From contig CADAOO010000007.1 of the NCBI GenBank assembly GCA_902789505.1, positions 28,209-92,208 of the forward strand: 64,000 nt of DNA, in the 5' to 3' direction. A program made the translations under genes and the position numbers. A model generated the notes under the pieces. It saw nothing but the letters and a program-made list of their open reading frames with translations. It searched no databases and was not told where the DNA came from. Positions 9,754 through 16,296 of the stretch are shown here, piece by piece; positions within the stretch are counted from its first letter, which is position 1, and the number at the start of each line of letters is the position of its first letter. This stretch comes from an uncultured Methanobrevibacter sp. (GTDB taxonomy: Archaea; Methanobacteriota; Methanobacteria; Methanobacteriales; Methanobacteriaceae).

Positions 9754-9864
9754 AAAACATCACCTCAGATTATACTTTTCATTATACACTGTAAGGAATA
9801 AAATTAAGAAAAAAACCGGAAAAATCAAAAATTGTAAAAAAAATGACTAACATTATTCTCAAAG

Positions 9865-10263
9865 TTATGCACAAGATTGATAAATAGTTAAAAAACGAGA
9901 GTAATCCTTATCATATTTCTCTCTTTCTTCTTTTGAAAACCCATCATAATAATCATCAAAATCCTCTTTAATAATTTCTTTTAAAAACTTTAAAAAAGAG
10001 GGTTTATCATTTATCAATCCCCAATAATTATTTTCTTGAAGAAAATTTAAAAGATCAATAGAAATATATATGGAGGACATTCTGGATCTAAATTCCATTT
10101 TTTCTTGACCATATCTATCTCTTAAAGATTCATCAAAACTTTCTCGAATTTCATCAAATGTTAAAAAACTTCTGATAGATTCTGGAATAAATTGTTTAGA
10201 AGAAATAATATCCAGTTTAATTTCATTGAAATATTCTTGATTAATAAAATCAGTAATCCTCAT
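9865..10263 (-). CDS. Unknown acidic helical cassette protein
   Basis: 132 aa from ATG 10263, with GGGATGA eight bases upstream; an in-frame ATG two codons earlier is possible. It is first in the cassette downstream of repeat 4. The protein is rich in D, E, K, F and Y, with a tail FDDYYDGFSKEEREKYDKD. No family or motif recognised. Its size and acidity fit nuclease-inhibitor or immunity proteins, but nothing specific supports that. Confidence 0.62.
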   Translation of the reverse strand: MRITDFINQEYFNEIKLDIISSKQFIPESIRSFLTFDEIRESFDESLRDRYGQEKMEFRSRMSSIYISIDLLNFLQENNYWGLINDKPSFLKFLKEIIKEDFDDYYDGFSKEEREKYDKDYSRFLTIYQSCA

Positions 10264-10282
10264 AATCATTCATCCCACAAAA

Positions 10283-10319
10283 GTTTTAAATATTTTACTC
10301 GCAAATATTTATTCCGAAC
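10283..10319 (-). repeat. Cassette-array repeat R4
   Basis: 37-nt GTTCGGAA-type copy, identical in its core to R3, R5, R6 and R13. A TATA-like TATATTTA abuts it on the minus strand (plus-strand 10320-10327), so this repeat may also carry an adjacent promoter. Confidence 0.92.
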
Positions 10320-10379
10320 TAAATATACTCGGAGTAATAATGACCGCAATATCCTTACTACTCCAAATAAAAGACAGAA

Positions 10380-10402
10380 AGAGGGATTGAAAAAATCCCT
10401 CT
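10380..10402. terminator. Hairpin with AGAGGGATT stem
   Basis: AGAGGGATT and AATCCCTCT form a 9-bp stem with a loop of about 5 nt. Read on the minus strand it is followed by a T-rich stretch, so it could end array transcription before repeat 4. A shorter stem, GGAGTA with TACTCC, lies at 10331-10364. It also sits upstream of the plus-strand small genes. Confidence 0.5.
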
Positions 10403-10476
10403 CTACAATTTAAAATTATATAATTTTTTTTATTTAAATTTTTACATAAAACAAACAAAAAAGAGGTAAACAAAAA

Positions 10477-10620
10477 ATGTTAAACATAATACAAATAACA
10501 AACCTAACATTACTAATAATACTAGCAATATTATTATACAAAAACCATGAAAACAAACTAATAATAGCACTATTCATAATATGCATAATTATATTTATTT
10601 GTGGGATAATAATCCCATAA
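10477..10620 (+). CDS. Small hydrophobic peptide, 47 aa, antisense to the array
   Basis: ATG 10477 follows AAGAGGTAAA. The product is almost wholly hydrophobic, with two likely membrane segments (TNLTLLIILAILLYK and LIIALFIICIIIFICGIII) separated by a short charged turn. The plus-strand direction is opposite to all array genes. Small two-span peptides of this kind are often type I toxins or membrane regulators; here this is speculation. It stops 38 bp before the small RHH-like gene. Confidence 0.6.
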   Translation: MLNIIQITNLTLLIILAILLYKNHENKLIIALFIICIIIFICGIIIP

Positions 10621-10658
10621 AATATTTTTTTTATTAAAAAAAAGGATGTGAACTAAAA

Positions 10659-10921
10659 ATGAGCGAATACACAAGCATAAAAATAACCAAAGAACTAAAC
10701 GAAAAAATGCAACTAATCAAAAAACAAAACAACTAGAACAACCAATATTCTATGTAGGCACTGAACCAATAACATGGACAACACTTAAAGACGCGCAAAC
10801 TGGTGATAAATGGAGTCAAGGAAACAATACAGTAACAGTACTATTCAAAGATAATCAAGGAGCATTATTAAGATTCGAAAAATTAGATGAAATAAGAGTA
10901 GAATACTATCATTTCATATAA
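10659..10921 (+). pseudogene. Small RHH-like gene with a one-base frameshift
   Basis: ATG 10659 after AAGGATG gives MSEYTSIKITKELNEKMQL, which looks like the start of a ribbon-helix-helix DNA-binding protein, and stops at TAG 10736. If one T is restored there (AACAACTTAGAA), the frame continues into about 60 more residues (FYVGTEPITWTTLKD through IRVEYYHFI) to TAA at 10921. The 5' part, including its leader, is duplicated at 13167-13294. The 3' end overlaps the convergent 102-aa gene by 13 bp. Confidence 0.55.
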
Positions 10922-11217
10922 TTTTTTTCTAATTTTATTAATTTAAATTTCATATCTTCAACTCTACTCTCATCATCACTTTCAGCAATGCCTTTCTTTA
11001 GTATCCTCATTTCATTTTCCATGTCATTTAATTCATGGTATATTTCAGCCAAAGATATATAAGATGCTGAATAATCAACTTTACTTTCAACATTCATTTT
11101 ATGTAATTCAATTGCTTTCTCTATATCACCATATTTCCTTTGATATTCCGCTTCATTATACCTATCTGCACAATCATGAAGTTCACAAATAAATTTAGCT
11201 AGTTCTTCTGAGTTCAA
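10909..11217 (-). CDS. Small TPR-like helical protein
   Basis: 102 aa, started at TTG 11217 with GGAAGGG upstream; no ATG fits. It holds one or two TPR-like helix pairs (YGDIEKAIELHKMNVESKV and YISLAEIYHELNDMENEM). It lies 12 bp after the integrase C-terminal fragment, so both belong to the cassette between repeats 5 and 4. Likely a protein-interaction module; no partner is evident. Confidence 0.6.
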   Translation of the reverse strand: MNSEELAKFICELHDCADRYNEAEYQRKYGDIEKAIELHKMNVESKVDYSASYISLAEIYHELNDMENEMRILKKGIAESDDESRVEDMKFKLIKLEKNYMK

Positions 11218-11229
11218 AATAACCCTTCC

Positions 11230-11574
11230 TTAAATAATATTATCCCATTTTGGTCTATTCTCTTCCAAAGCACGTAAACGTTCCTCAAAACTACTATACT
11301 CATCCAACTTAGACTCCAACTCCTTATTCTTATTCTCCAATTCATTAAGTTTAATTTCCATCTCTTTACGAATTTCACTAGTATACACTTTTGCCTCAAC
11401 ATTTTCTAAACTTAAATCAGGTAATGCTGCCAAATATACTTCTTTAACATCTTCAATTGCAATATGAATATAAGATGGATCAGTTTTAACAGGCGGAACA
11501 TGACCTTCCATAAGTGTGCAGAGTCTTAAGTTACCGCAGTTTTTAGCAATTGTTGTCTGGAAAAATTTTCGTAA
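11230..11574 (-). pseudogene. Integrase C-terminal fragment fused to repeat 5
   Basis: An open frame begins at the very edge of repeat 5 and reads LRKFFQTTIAKNC, then MEGHVPPVKTDPSYIH, then a long E/K-rich coiled coil ending NRPKWDNII. LRKFF is the second half of the HxxR box, GH the following conserved pair and the Tyr in DPSY the nucleophile of tyrosine recombinases; everything upstream (N-terminus and first Arg) is missing. The part from ATG 11511 (93 aa) could be translated alone. It aligns with the C-terminus of the pseudogene at 5146-6286 and with the shorter fragment at 13630-13881. Confidence 0.72.
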
Positions 11575-11611
11575 GTTTTAAATATTTTACTCGCAAATAT
11601 TTATTCCGAAC
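11575..11611 (-). repeat. Cassette-array repeat R5
   Basis: 37-nt GTTCGGAA-type copy. Upstream, a 19-aa frame ends in it; downstream, an integrase fragment begins at its edge, the codon AAC of the repeat being directly followed by LRKFF in frame. Both flanks are therefore interrupted genes. Confidence 0.92.
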
Positions 11612-11646
11612 TTTATTAATTGTTGAACTGTTTGAGGAGGAGTCAT
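11587..11646 (-). pseudogene. 19-aa N-terminal gene stub ending inside repeat 5
   Basis: ATG 11646 overlaps the stop of the previous gene (ATGA) and gives MTPPQTVQQLIK followed by FGINICE and TAA from the repeat. The start resembles the stub ahead of repeat 10 (MTKTQTVQHLL), so both look like beginnings of one gene family cut off by a repeat. Confidence 0.45.
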
Positions 11647-12053
11647 AGTTGTGCCTCTTCTGAGATTATAAGATCTTTGTGTTCAGGATATTTTTTTACA
11701 ATATCTAAAGCTAATCTGATATCGTCCTCCTGCATTTCAGAAATAGTTCTTGAAACGTCTCGATCAAACAATTCCATCCACATATAAATGCCATGTTCTT
11801 TTTTTAGATTGAATTTTCTCTTACCTTCCCAATCTTCAAAAATCCTTTTACTCATTGCAGCATTTATTTCAGATAACCTAATCATTTGATGAGGAATTAC
11901 AACATCTCTTAATTGAATTAACTCTTCAAGATGATCCATCAAATAATCTAAATTAACAAAATACTTACCTACTAATGACTTTTCATATTTTTCAAATAAA
12001 ACCCCATCCAAGGTATATTCAAATTCAATTCCAGTAAACATTTCACTTTTCAT
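11643..12053 (-). CDS. Unknown cassette protein, C-terminus shared with the 14493-14837 gene
   Basis: 136 aa from ATG 12053; a GTG three codons earlier overlaps the preceding stop. The C-terminal region ending DIRLALDIVKKYPEHKDLI resembles the end of the 114-aa protein at 14493-14837 (YALDFLEKYPQFKPMI) and more weakly that at 9244. These may be one diverged family present in several cassettes. Function unknown; an immunity-type role is possible. It overlaps the stub at 11646 by four bases. Confidence 0.65.
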   Translation of the reverse strand: MKSEMFTGIEFEYTLDGVLFEKYEKSLVGKYFVNLDYLMDHLEELIQLRDVVIPHQMIRLSEINAAMSKRIFEDWEGKRKFNLKKEHGIYMWMELFDRDVSRTISEMQEDDIRLALDIVKKYPEHKDLIISEEAQL

Positions 12054-12058
12054 TATAA

Positions 12059-12154
12059 TCACACTATTGCACGTAAGATAACTTTATGTTCATTTTTAGT
12101 ATCAATTACTTTAATGATTTCACATTCAGTTCCGTCTTTTACAATGGTTTCCAT
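12059..12154 (-). CDS. Short frame continuing out of repeat 6 (31 aa or gene 3' fragment)
   Basis: ATG 12154 gives METIVKDGTECEIIKVID and ends at TGA 12059, overlapping the next gene. The frame is open further upstream, through RKKYKNKFINQ into repeat 6 (VRNKYLRVKYLK). It could be a complete mini-gene, but the absence of an SD and the through-frame suggest the tail of a larger gene left after recombination. Confidence 0.4.
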   Translation of the reverse strand: METIVKDGTECEIIKVIDTKNEHKVILRAIV

Positions 12155-12186
12155 TTGATTAATAAATTTATTTTTATATTTTTTAC

Positions 12187-12223
12187 GTTTTAAATATTTT
12201 ACTCGCAAATATTTATTCCGAAC
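12187..12223 (-). repeat. Cassette-array repeat R6
   Basis: 37-nt GTTCGGAA-type copy with perfect arms. On the minus strand an AGGAG directly precedes it, but no ATG follows at SD distance. Its frame 1 stays open into the following coding fragment. Confidence 0.92.
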
Positions 12224-12232
12224 CTCCTAGAA

Positions 12233-12493
12233 TTATAATGACATTAATATTGTACTAACTGCTCTAGATTGCAATAAAAAATCTTCAAAATATGCTTCAG
12301 GATACTCTTTGTCACGGTCATAAGCTCCACATGTTGAACTATATAAATGTTTAAACATATCAGGTTCCCCCTCTAATAAATCTTTTAATTCTTTTTCAGT
12401 TTCCTTTTTTTCTACAGGATCCATTCCTTCAAATAATAATTCCATTACTTTTTCTTTGAACTCTTCATATGTCATCGGATATTTTTTAACCAT
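12233..12493 (-). CDS. Small acidic cassette protein, family A
   Basis: 86 aa from ATG 12493 with AAGGTG just upstream. The N-terminus MVKKYPMTYEEFKEKVMELL matches that of the 92-aa protein at 16297-16575 (YPMNYKEYEKRVIELF), and both carry a central run of E/K followed by an aromatic-rich segment with CGAYDR or CFRYDH. They are paralogues in different cassettes. The family is unnamed to me; small acidic proteins with paralogues in an array resemble immunity proteins. Confidence 0.68.
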   Translation of the reverse strand: MVKKYPMTYEEFKEKVMELLFEGMDPVEKKETEKELKDLLEGEPDMFKHLYSSTCGAYDRDKEYPEAYFEDFLLQSRAVSTILMSL

Positions 12494-12541
12494 GAGTTCA
12501 CCTTATTAATTCGTGTGAATTGCAGATTTCTGATGTGTTCA

Positions 12542-12578
12542 GTTTTAAATATTTTACTCGCAAACATTTATTCCGAAC
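12542..12578 (-). repeat. Cassette-array repeat R7 (hybrid variant)
   Basis: 37-nt copy that combines the GTTCGG end of one variant class with the AAATGTTT arm of the other, as expected if repeats exchange by recombination at the core. Frame 1 after the repeat (LNTSEICNSHELIR) stops at the SD of the next gene. Confidence 0.92.
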
Positions 12579-12605
12579 CTATATCAACAAAAATTAAGAA
12601 TAAAC

Positions 12606-13082
12606 TTAACCTATCTCAATATCATCATCATTAACAAGATTTGGGTTAATATAATTAGGATTTTTTTCAATAACCTCAGAAATAATATTGTCTTCAGAAT
12701 TAAATAAAATTAACCGCCTATATTTCGATTCAAGATTTCCCAGGTTAGGTTCTTGTTTATCTTTTGAATGCCAATATTCAATTTTTAAAGAAAATTCCTT
12801 CCCAAAATTAACAATTCTTTCTAACTCAAATTCTTTAGGTTTGCCTTCAAGTTTAAGTTTTCGATAATCTTTATATTTTAATTTATGAACATTCTCCTCA
12901 ATTTCATCATAAATCTTTATATTATCTTTCCAAATTACTTTTTGAACACAATCTGCAGAAATCCGAGAACTTGCATGGAATACATAACTTTTTTTCCCTT
13001 CATACTCAAAAGGCCTTACATAATTTAATTCAATAATATAATTCTCAGGTAACCTAAATTTATCATCGTAACTTACATACAT
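12606..13082 (-). CDS. Unknown beta-rich cassette protein
   Basis: 158 aa from ATG 13082. Alternating hydrophobic strands with many aromatic residues (YIIELNYVRPFEYEGKKSYVF, FSLKIEYWHS) and an acidic end. No family recognised. The SD is weak (a TAGGTTAG six bases upstream). It is the only gene of its cassette. A short frame from repeat 8 (PKKEEYLSKVFGR) stops just before its start, perhaps the tail of a lost partner gene. Confidence 0.65.
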   Translation of the reverse strand: MYVSYDDKFRLPENYIIELNYVRPFEYEGKKSYVFHASSRISADCVQKVIWKDNIKIYDEIEENVHKLKYKDYRKLKLEGKPKEFELERIVNFGKEFSLKIEYWHSKDKQEPNLGNLESKYRRLILFNSEDNIISEVIEKNPNYINPNLVNDDDIEIG

Positions 13083-13129
13083 ACTAACCTATCTGCCAAA
13101 TACTTTAGATAAATATTCCTCTTTTTTTG

Positions 13130-13166
13130 GTTTTAAATATTTTACTCGCAAACATTTATTTCAAAC
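13130..13166 (-). repeat. Cassette-array repeat R8
   Basis: 37-nt GTTTGAAA-type copy. On its right side the duplicated leader of the plus-strand RHH-like gene begins directly at the repeat edge (13167), marking a recombination junction. Confidence 0.92.
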
Positions 13167-13294
13167 AATAATCCCATAAAATATTTTTTTTTATTAAAAA
13201 AAAAGGATGTGAACTAAAAATGAGCGAATACACAAGCATAAAAATAACCAAAGAACTAAACGAAAAAATGCAACTAATCAAAAAACAAAACAAC
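13167..13294. repeat. Duplicate of the plus-strand module from 10608-10735
   Basis: About 128 bp, from AATAATCCCATAAAATATTT to the codons AAACAAAACAAC, are practically identical to 10608-10733, apart from one extra A in the poly-A tract. The copy starts at the boundary of repeat 8, and identity ends just where the first copy has its frameshift. One copy must have been captured from the other, or from a common source. Confidence 0.85.
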
Positions 13295-13315
13295 TCACTA
13301 TTCTATGCATTATAA
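13220..13315 (+). CDS. 31-aa RHH-like peptide, second copy
   Basis: ATG 13220 after AAGGATG gives MSEYTSIKITKELNEKMQL like the first copy, then ends differently with SLFYAL and TAA. It overlaps by six bases the end of the convergent gene at 13310. The segment has the look of the beta strand and first helix of a ribbon-helix-helix antitoxin, without the second helix, so it is probably a truncated copy. Confidence 0.5.
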   Translation: MSEYTSIKITKELNEKMQLIKKQNNSLFYAL

Positions 13316-13618
13316 TTCCGCATCTATAAACTTTTGAATTAAGATATTATCATTAGAATGAATCCCCAAATCTTTTACCATATCAAAAGATTTTTGAACC
13401 TCTGCCCAAACATTAACTTCTTCGACTTCAAATTTTACAGATTCTTTTAATAGTAAATATTCTTTTACAAATAAACATCCCACGTATAATATATTTCCAA
13501 AATTAAAAATTATTTTATCTGCATCTTTAGGGACATTCTCAAATAACACTCTTGCTTTCTCTTTACCTAAACAAGTATTATCCCATGGATCCCCAATATT
13601 AATTTTTATTTCATTCAT
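13310..13618 (-). CDS. Possible STAS-like (DUF4325) small protein
   Basis: 102 aa from ATG 13618, with AGAGATGA upstream; a start three codons earlier is possible. The pattern KINIGDPWDNTCLGKEKAR, then KIIFNFGNILYVGCLFVKEYL, then an amphipathic C-terminus resembles STAS-like DUF4325 proteins, in which a strand ending in a small turn is followed by a long helix. It starts just after the integrase fragment in the cassette between repeats 9 and 8. The family call is tentative. Confidence 0.5.
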   Translation of the reverse strand: MNEIKINIGDPWDNTCLGKEKARVLFENVPKDADKIIFNFGNILYVGCLFVKEYLLLKESVKFEVEEVNVWAEVQKSFDMVKDLGIHSNDNILIQKFIDAEL

Positions 13619-13629
13619 AATTATCATCT

Positions 13630-13881
13630 CTATTCTCTAATTTTATCCCATGTTGGTCTATTTTCTTCTAAGGCACGTAAACGCTCCTCAAAACTATTAT
13701 ATTCATCCAATTTAGATTCCAATTCTTTATTTTTATCCTCTAAAGCATTAATCTTAGCCTCCATTTCCTTACGAATCTCACTAGTATAAACCTTTGCTTC
13801 TGCATTCTCAAGACTCAAATCTTCGATAGCAGCCATATAAGCTTCTTTAACATCTTTTACATCATGTTTCACATAAGATGA
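13630..13881 (-). pseudogene. Integrase C-terminal fragment fused to repeat 9
   Basis: The frame starts at the repeat edge as SSYVKHDVKDVKEAYMAAI and runs into the same E/K coiled coil and NRPTWDKIRE ending as the fragment at 11230-11574. Only the catalytic-Tyr region and tail remain. The truncation point is about 30 codons further downstream than in the other fragment, so the two were cut independently. A GTG at 13872 could start an 80-aa product. Confidence 0.7.
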
Positions 13882-13918
13882 GTTTTAAATATTTTACTCG
13901 CAAACATTTATTTCAAAC
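13882..13918 (-). repeat. Cassette-array repeat R9
   Basis: 37-nt GTTTGAAA-type copy, identical in core to R8, R10, R11 and R12. Its downstream edge is the truncation point of an integrase gene. Confidence 0.92.
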
Positions 13919-13935
13919 AAAAAAAATAAATTTTT

Positions 13936-14235
13936 TTAATCAAATAAAATTTCTGTGAATAATCTCCCATTTTCATCATAATAACAAGAACATATACTGA
14001 GCCATAAAGTGTAATCCGGAACATCAGGATAAATCACTAAATTATGACCATCACTAGATTTAAAATGGAAAGTTTTAGTAAATTTATTATAATCTAAACC
14101 ACGACAAGTATCCCCAGATTCCACATATGCATCAACAAATTTATAATCTTTATTCCCTACATCTAAACTTAATAATCCTTGATTTAATTTTAAAGTTAAA
14201 TTATTTTTTTTTAATATTTCTTTCAGAGTTACCAT
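13936..14235 (-). CDS. Unknown beta-rich cassette protein
   Basis: 99 aa from ATG 14235. A short N-terminal helix (LKEILKKNNLTLK) is followed by beta-type segments with a CRGLDYNKF turn and a C-terminal WLSICSCYYDENGR. No family recognised. No strong SD is visible. A 30-codon frame that begins in repeat 10 (MFASKIFK, then TNRYEYYQERIKK) ends shortly before it. Confidence 0.6.
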   Translation of the reverse strand: MVTLKEILKKNNLTLKLNQGLLSLDVGNKDYKFVDAYVESGDTCRGLDYNKFTKTFHFKSSDGHNLVIYPDVPDYTLWLSICSCYYDENGRLFTEILFD

Positions 14236-14321
14236 AAAAAATCACATTGAATCAATTTCATTTTCTGAAATTCTTCTTTGATAATTTTTTTATTCTTTCT
14301 TGATAATATTCATATCTATTT

Positions 14322-14358
14322 GTTTTAAATATTTTACTCGCAAACATTTATTTCAAAC
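14322..14358 (-). repeat. Cassette-array repeat R10
   Basis: 37-nt GTTTGAAA-type copy. It contains the stop of the upstream 36-aa stub and an ATG whose frame (MFASKIFKT) leaves the repeat on the other side. Confidence 0.92.
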
Positions 14359-14458
14359 CAAAATCCCCTTCAATTTCAAGGTTTAAAACTTCAGAAGTTA
14401 AATTTAATTCTAAATCAAATTGATTCAATAAATGTTGTACAGTTTGAGTTTTAGTCAT
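14348..14458 (-). pseudogene. 36-aa N-terminal gene stub ending inside repeat 10
   Basis: ATG 14458 follows GGGGT at good spacing. The product MTKTQTVQHLLNQFDLEL continues acidic and helical and is closed by a TAA in the repeat. Its beginning resembles the stub ahead of repeat 5. Interpreted as the 5' part of a gene interrupted by the repeat. Confidence 0.5.
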
Positions 14459-14492
14459 TATATTACCCCGTACATATAAAAAAAAGAGTAAA

Positions 14493-14837
14493 TTAAGGTT
14501 TTGCTATTTCAACACCTTTGATCATAGGTTTGAACTGAGGGTATTTTTCAAGAAAATCTAAGGCATATTGAGTATGGAAATCTAAAATATCTTCAATTGT
14601 ATACTTAGGATTATTTCTCATTTTAAACACAATAGCTCTTTCTTCATGATCCATTTCTTCAAACTCAGGATGTTTAATAGTTGCATCAAATCTAATAACA
14701 TTTACATCTGGAACAACTTTTCGTACAAAACGCATTAAATCATGAGGTAACCCATCCGGAGTGTTTATAAATTCCTTAAAAAAACCCCTCGGCATATTAT
14801 TCAAAAAATCATAATCTGGAATCAAACATCTAATCAT
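14493..14837 (-). CDS. Unknown cassette protein related to the 11643-12053 product
   Basis: 114 aa from ATG 14837, preceded by a GAGGTAG eight bases upstream. It starts MIRCLIPDYDFLNNMP and ends with QYALDFLEKYPQFKPMIKG, the latter like the end of the 136-aa protein in the cassette of repeat 6. The centre HPEFEEMDHEERAIVFKMR is acidic. Function unknown. Confidence 0.66.
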   Translation of the reverse strand: MIRCLIPDYDFLNNMPRGFFKEFINTPDGLPHDLMRFVRKVVPDVNVIRFDATIKHPEFEEMDHEERAIVFKMRNNPKYTIEDILDFHTQYALDFLEKYPQFKPMIKGVEIAKP

Positions 14838-14885
14838 AATACACTACCTCATGATATATTTAATATAATATGTATTTAATCTACT

Positions 14886-14922
14886 GTTTTAAATATTTTA
14901 CTCGCAAACATTTATTTCAAAC
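14886..14922 (-). repeat. Cassette-array repeat R11
   Basis: 37-nt GTTTGAAA-type copy. A strong hairpin (14940-14969) stands 17 nt outside it on the side from which array transcripts would arrive. Confidence 0.92.
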
Positions 14923-14939
14923 AAAAAAAGTTTTTTATG

Positions 14940-14969
14940 AGTAACCCCTCATTATTATGAGGAGTTACT
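14940..14969. terminator. Strong hairpin next to repeat 11
   Basis: AGTAACCCCTCAT pairs with ATGAGGAGTTACT over 13 bp with one mismatch and a TATT loop. On the minus strand it is followed by ACTTTTTTTG, the layout of a terminator. On the plus strand it lies ahead of a mini-ORF with an AAGGAGG site. It may divide the array into transcription units. Confidence 0.55.
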
Positions 14970-15010
14970 AAAAAATTGTCTTTTTACACAAAAGGAGGTA
15001 AAAAAAGACT

Positions 15011-15055
15011 ATGGTAATTGAGGTAGGAACAGTTTTACATCTTATTCCAGGATGA
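15011..15055 (+). other. Plus-strand mini-ORF with a strong SD, probably degenerate
   Basis: AAAGGAGGT precedes ATG 15011, which gives MVIEVGTVLHLIPG and stop. The sequence after the TGA (KKVKVAK in the same frame) suggests a slightly longer ancestral peptide. It is antisense to the array, like the module at 10477-10921, and also follows a hairpin. Confidence 0.35.
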
Positions 15056-15079
15056 AAAAAAGTTAAAGTAGCGAAATGA

Positions 15080-15244
15080 CTATAAATCACAAAATTGTAT
15101 ATGGAATGGTTTGAAAAACCACATACGCCAAGTACATTTCATTCTTATTAACACATTCTTACCAGAATTATCAGTGACAGTATACGTAGCTTCATATTTC
15201 AAAGGCAGTAATTGTTTTAAAACAAATTTAATTTTAGATAGCAT
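15080..15244 (-). CDS. Small cassette protein, 54 aa
   Basis: ATG 15244, with GGAAGTG ten bases upstream, opens a 54-codon frame: MLSKIKFVLKQLLPLKYEAT, then YTVTDNSGKNVLIRMKC and WRMWFFKPFHIQ. The alternating strands and aromatic end look like a genuine beta-rich small protein, not a random frame. It follows the 217-aa gene in the same cassette after a spacer of about 145 bp. No family recognised. Confidence 0.5.
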   Translation of the reverse strand: MLSKIKFVLKQLLPLKYEATYTVTDNSGKNVLIRMKCTWRMWFFKPFHIQFCDL

Positions 15245-15388
15245 AAGCTAACACTTCCACTTTTATTAAAAAAAACAAGTTTATAAAAATTAATTTTCCC
15301 TCATCTTTATCCCATATCTATGTTAAGTTATGGGCTAAAATTTCATGATTTCTTTTTAATGTTTCATCATCATTAGGCAATCATCAAT

Positions 15389-16042
15389 TCACCTTTTTTG
15401 AACATCAATAGCAAATCCTTTATCATTATAAATTATAATCTCAAGAGAAGAAATATATTTTATTGGTTCTTTTTTAGAGCTAGGAGATATGATTAATTTA
15501 TCATCAGTATACAATTGATCTTGGAATACCCAGGATTCAATTCCAGTATTTTCATCAACAATTTTTTCGTGGAATATAAATTTACCAATCAATTTTAAAT
15601 TTGCTTCAAACTTTTCAAATTGAAAATCAAACCCATTTTGTTTAAGGATTTCGTTAATGGATTTAGTGTTTTCTTCTTTTTCCTCTATGGCTGGGAGAAA
15701 TGGTTGAAGTTTACTATATTTTTTGAGAATTTTTATCTTTTCTTTATTATTTTTAGCTTTTTTAGATTCTTCAACTAACTTTTCCCATTCTTCCCCTTCA
15801 AATGAAACATAAACTGGATCTTCATATTGATAAAAATCTTTTAGGTAACCATGATGCCGACACCAAAATTTAAATTGTTCATATAAATCAGAGTTATCTT
15901 CAATTAATTTTTTTTCATATTCTAACTTTTCAGAATATGATCTCATTTCAAATTGAGCTACTTTTTCTGAATTTCCCCACCCATATGCAAAATTTCTATG
16001 AAATTTGGGTCTAAAACCATCATCCTCTGGTGGAATCCACAT
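15389..16042 (-). CDS. Unknown cassette protein, 217 aa (largest in the array)
   Basis: ATG 16042, weak SD (GAGGTATT at eight bases). The N-terminus MWIPPEDDGFRPKFHRNFAY is aromatic- and proline-rich, the middle is a charged helical region (KLVEESKKAKNNKEKIKIL), and the end is beta-like (KYISSLEIIIYNDKGFAI). No family recognised. It is the first gene downstream of repeat 12. Size, acidity and absence of catalytic-looking motifs are compatible with an immunity or anti-toxin role, which is unproven. Confidence 0.68.
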   Translation of the reverse strand: MWIPPEDDGFRPKFHRNFAYGWGNSEKVAQFEMRSYSEKLEYEKKLIEDNSDLYEQFKFWCRHHGYLKDFYQYEDPVYVSFEGEEWEKLVEESKKAKNNKEKIKILKKYSKLQPFLPAIEEKEENTKSINEILKQNGFDFQFEKFEANLKLIGKFIFHEKIVDENTGIESWVFQDQLYTDDKLIISPSSKKEPIKYISSLEIIIYNDKGFAIDVQKR

Positions 16043-16067
16043 AAATAATACCTCTAAAAACTAAATT

Positions 16068-16104
16068 GTTTTAAATATTTTACTCGCAAACATTTATTTC
16101 AAAC
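16068..16104 (-). repeat. Cassette-array repeat R12
   Basis: 37-nt GTTTGAAA-type copy. The first four bases of the repeat (GTTT, then GA) close an upstream coding frame with TGA, so this copy also interrupts a gene. Confidence 0.92.
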
Positions 16105-16215
16105 CACAATATCTTCAAATTCCTCTTGAGTATACTGTATTTCTGTATAGTAGATGGTTTCCATATGTTCCTCATATCCACTTGCAGATAATTTATAAAA
16201 ATAGATGTTAATCAC
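16099..16215 (-). pseudogene. 38-aa N-terminal gene stub ending at repeat 12
   Basis: After GAAGGTGATT a frame reads NIYFYKLSASGYEEHMETIY and on through QYTQEEFEDIVV, then stops with the TGA at the repeat edge. The regular alternation looks like real coding sequence. The start is uncertain (GTG 16215 or a nearby ATT). Interpreted as the 5' remnant of a gene truncated when the next cassette joined. Confidence 0.45.
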
Positions 16216-16296
16216 CTTCGTTGTTTACTTATTTCAATCCATTTTTTAAATTCATTGTATCGTTTAGGGTCTTTTTTTTTCTAATTCTTTTTCTAT

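Noticed and set aside
10192..10413. Plus-strand frame crossing repeat 4 and the hairpin
   Set aside because: No SD, reads through the repeat and the hairpin, and no coherent protein character.
15011..15082. Longer plus-strand gene after the hairpin near repeat 11
   Set aside because: The frame stops after 14 codons and again shortly after. Only a mini-ORF can be supported, so it is listed with low confidence.
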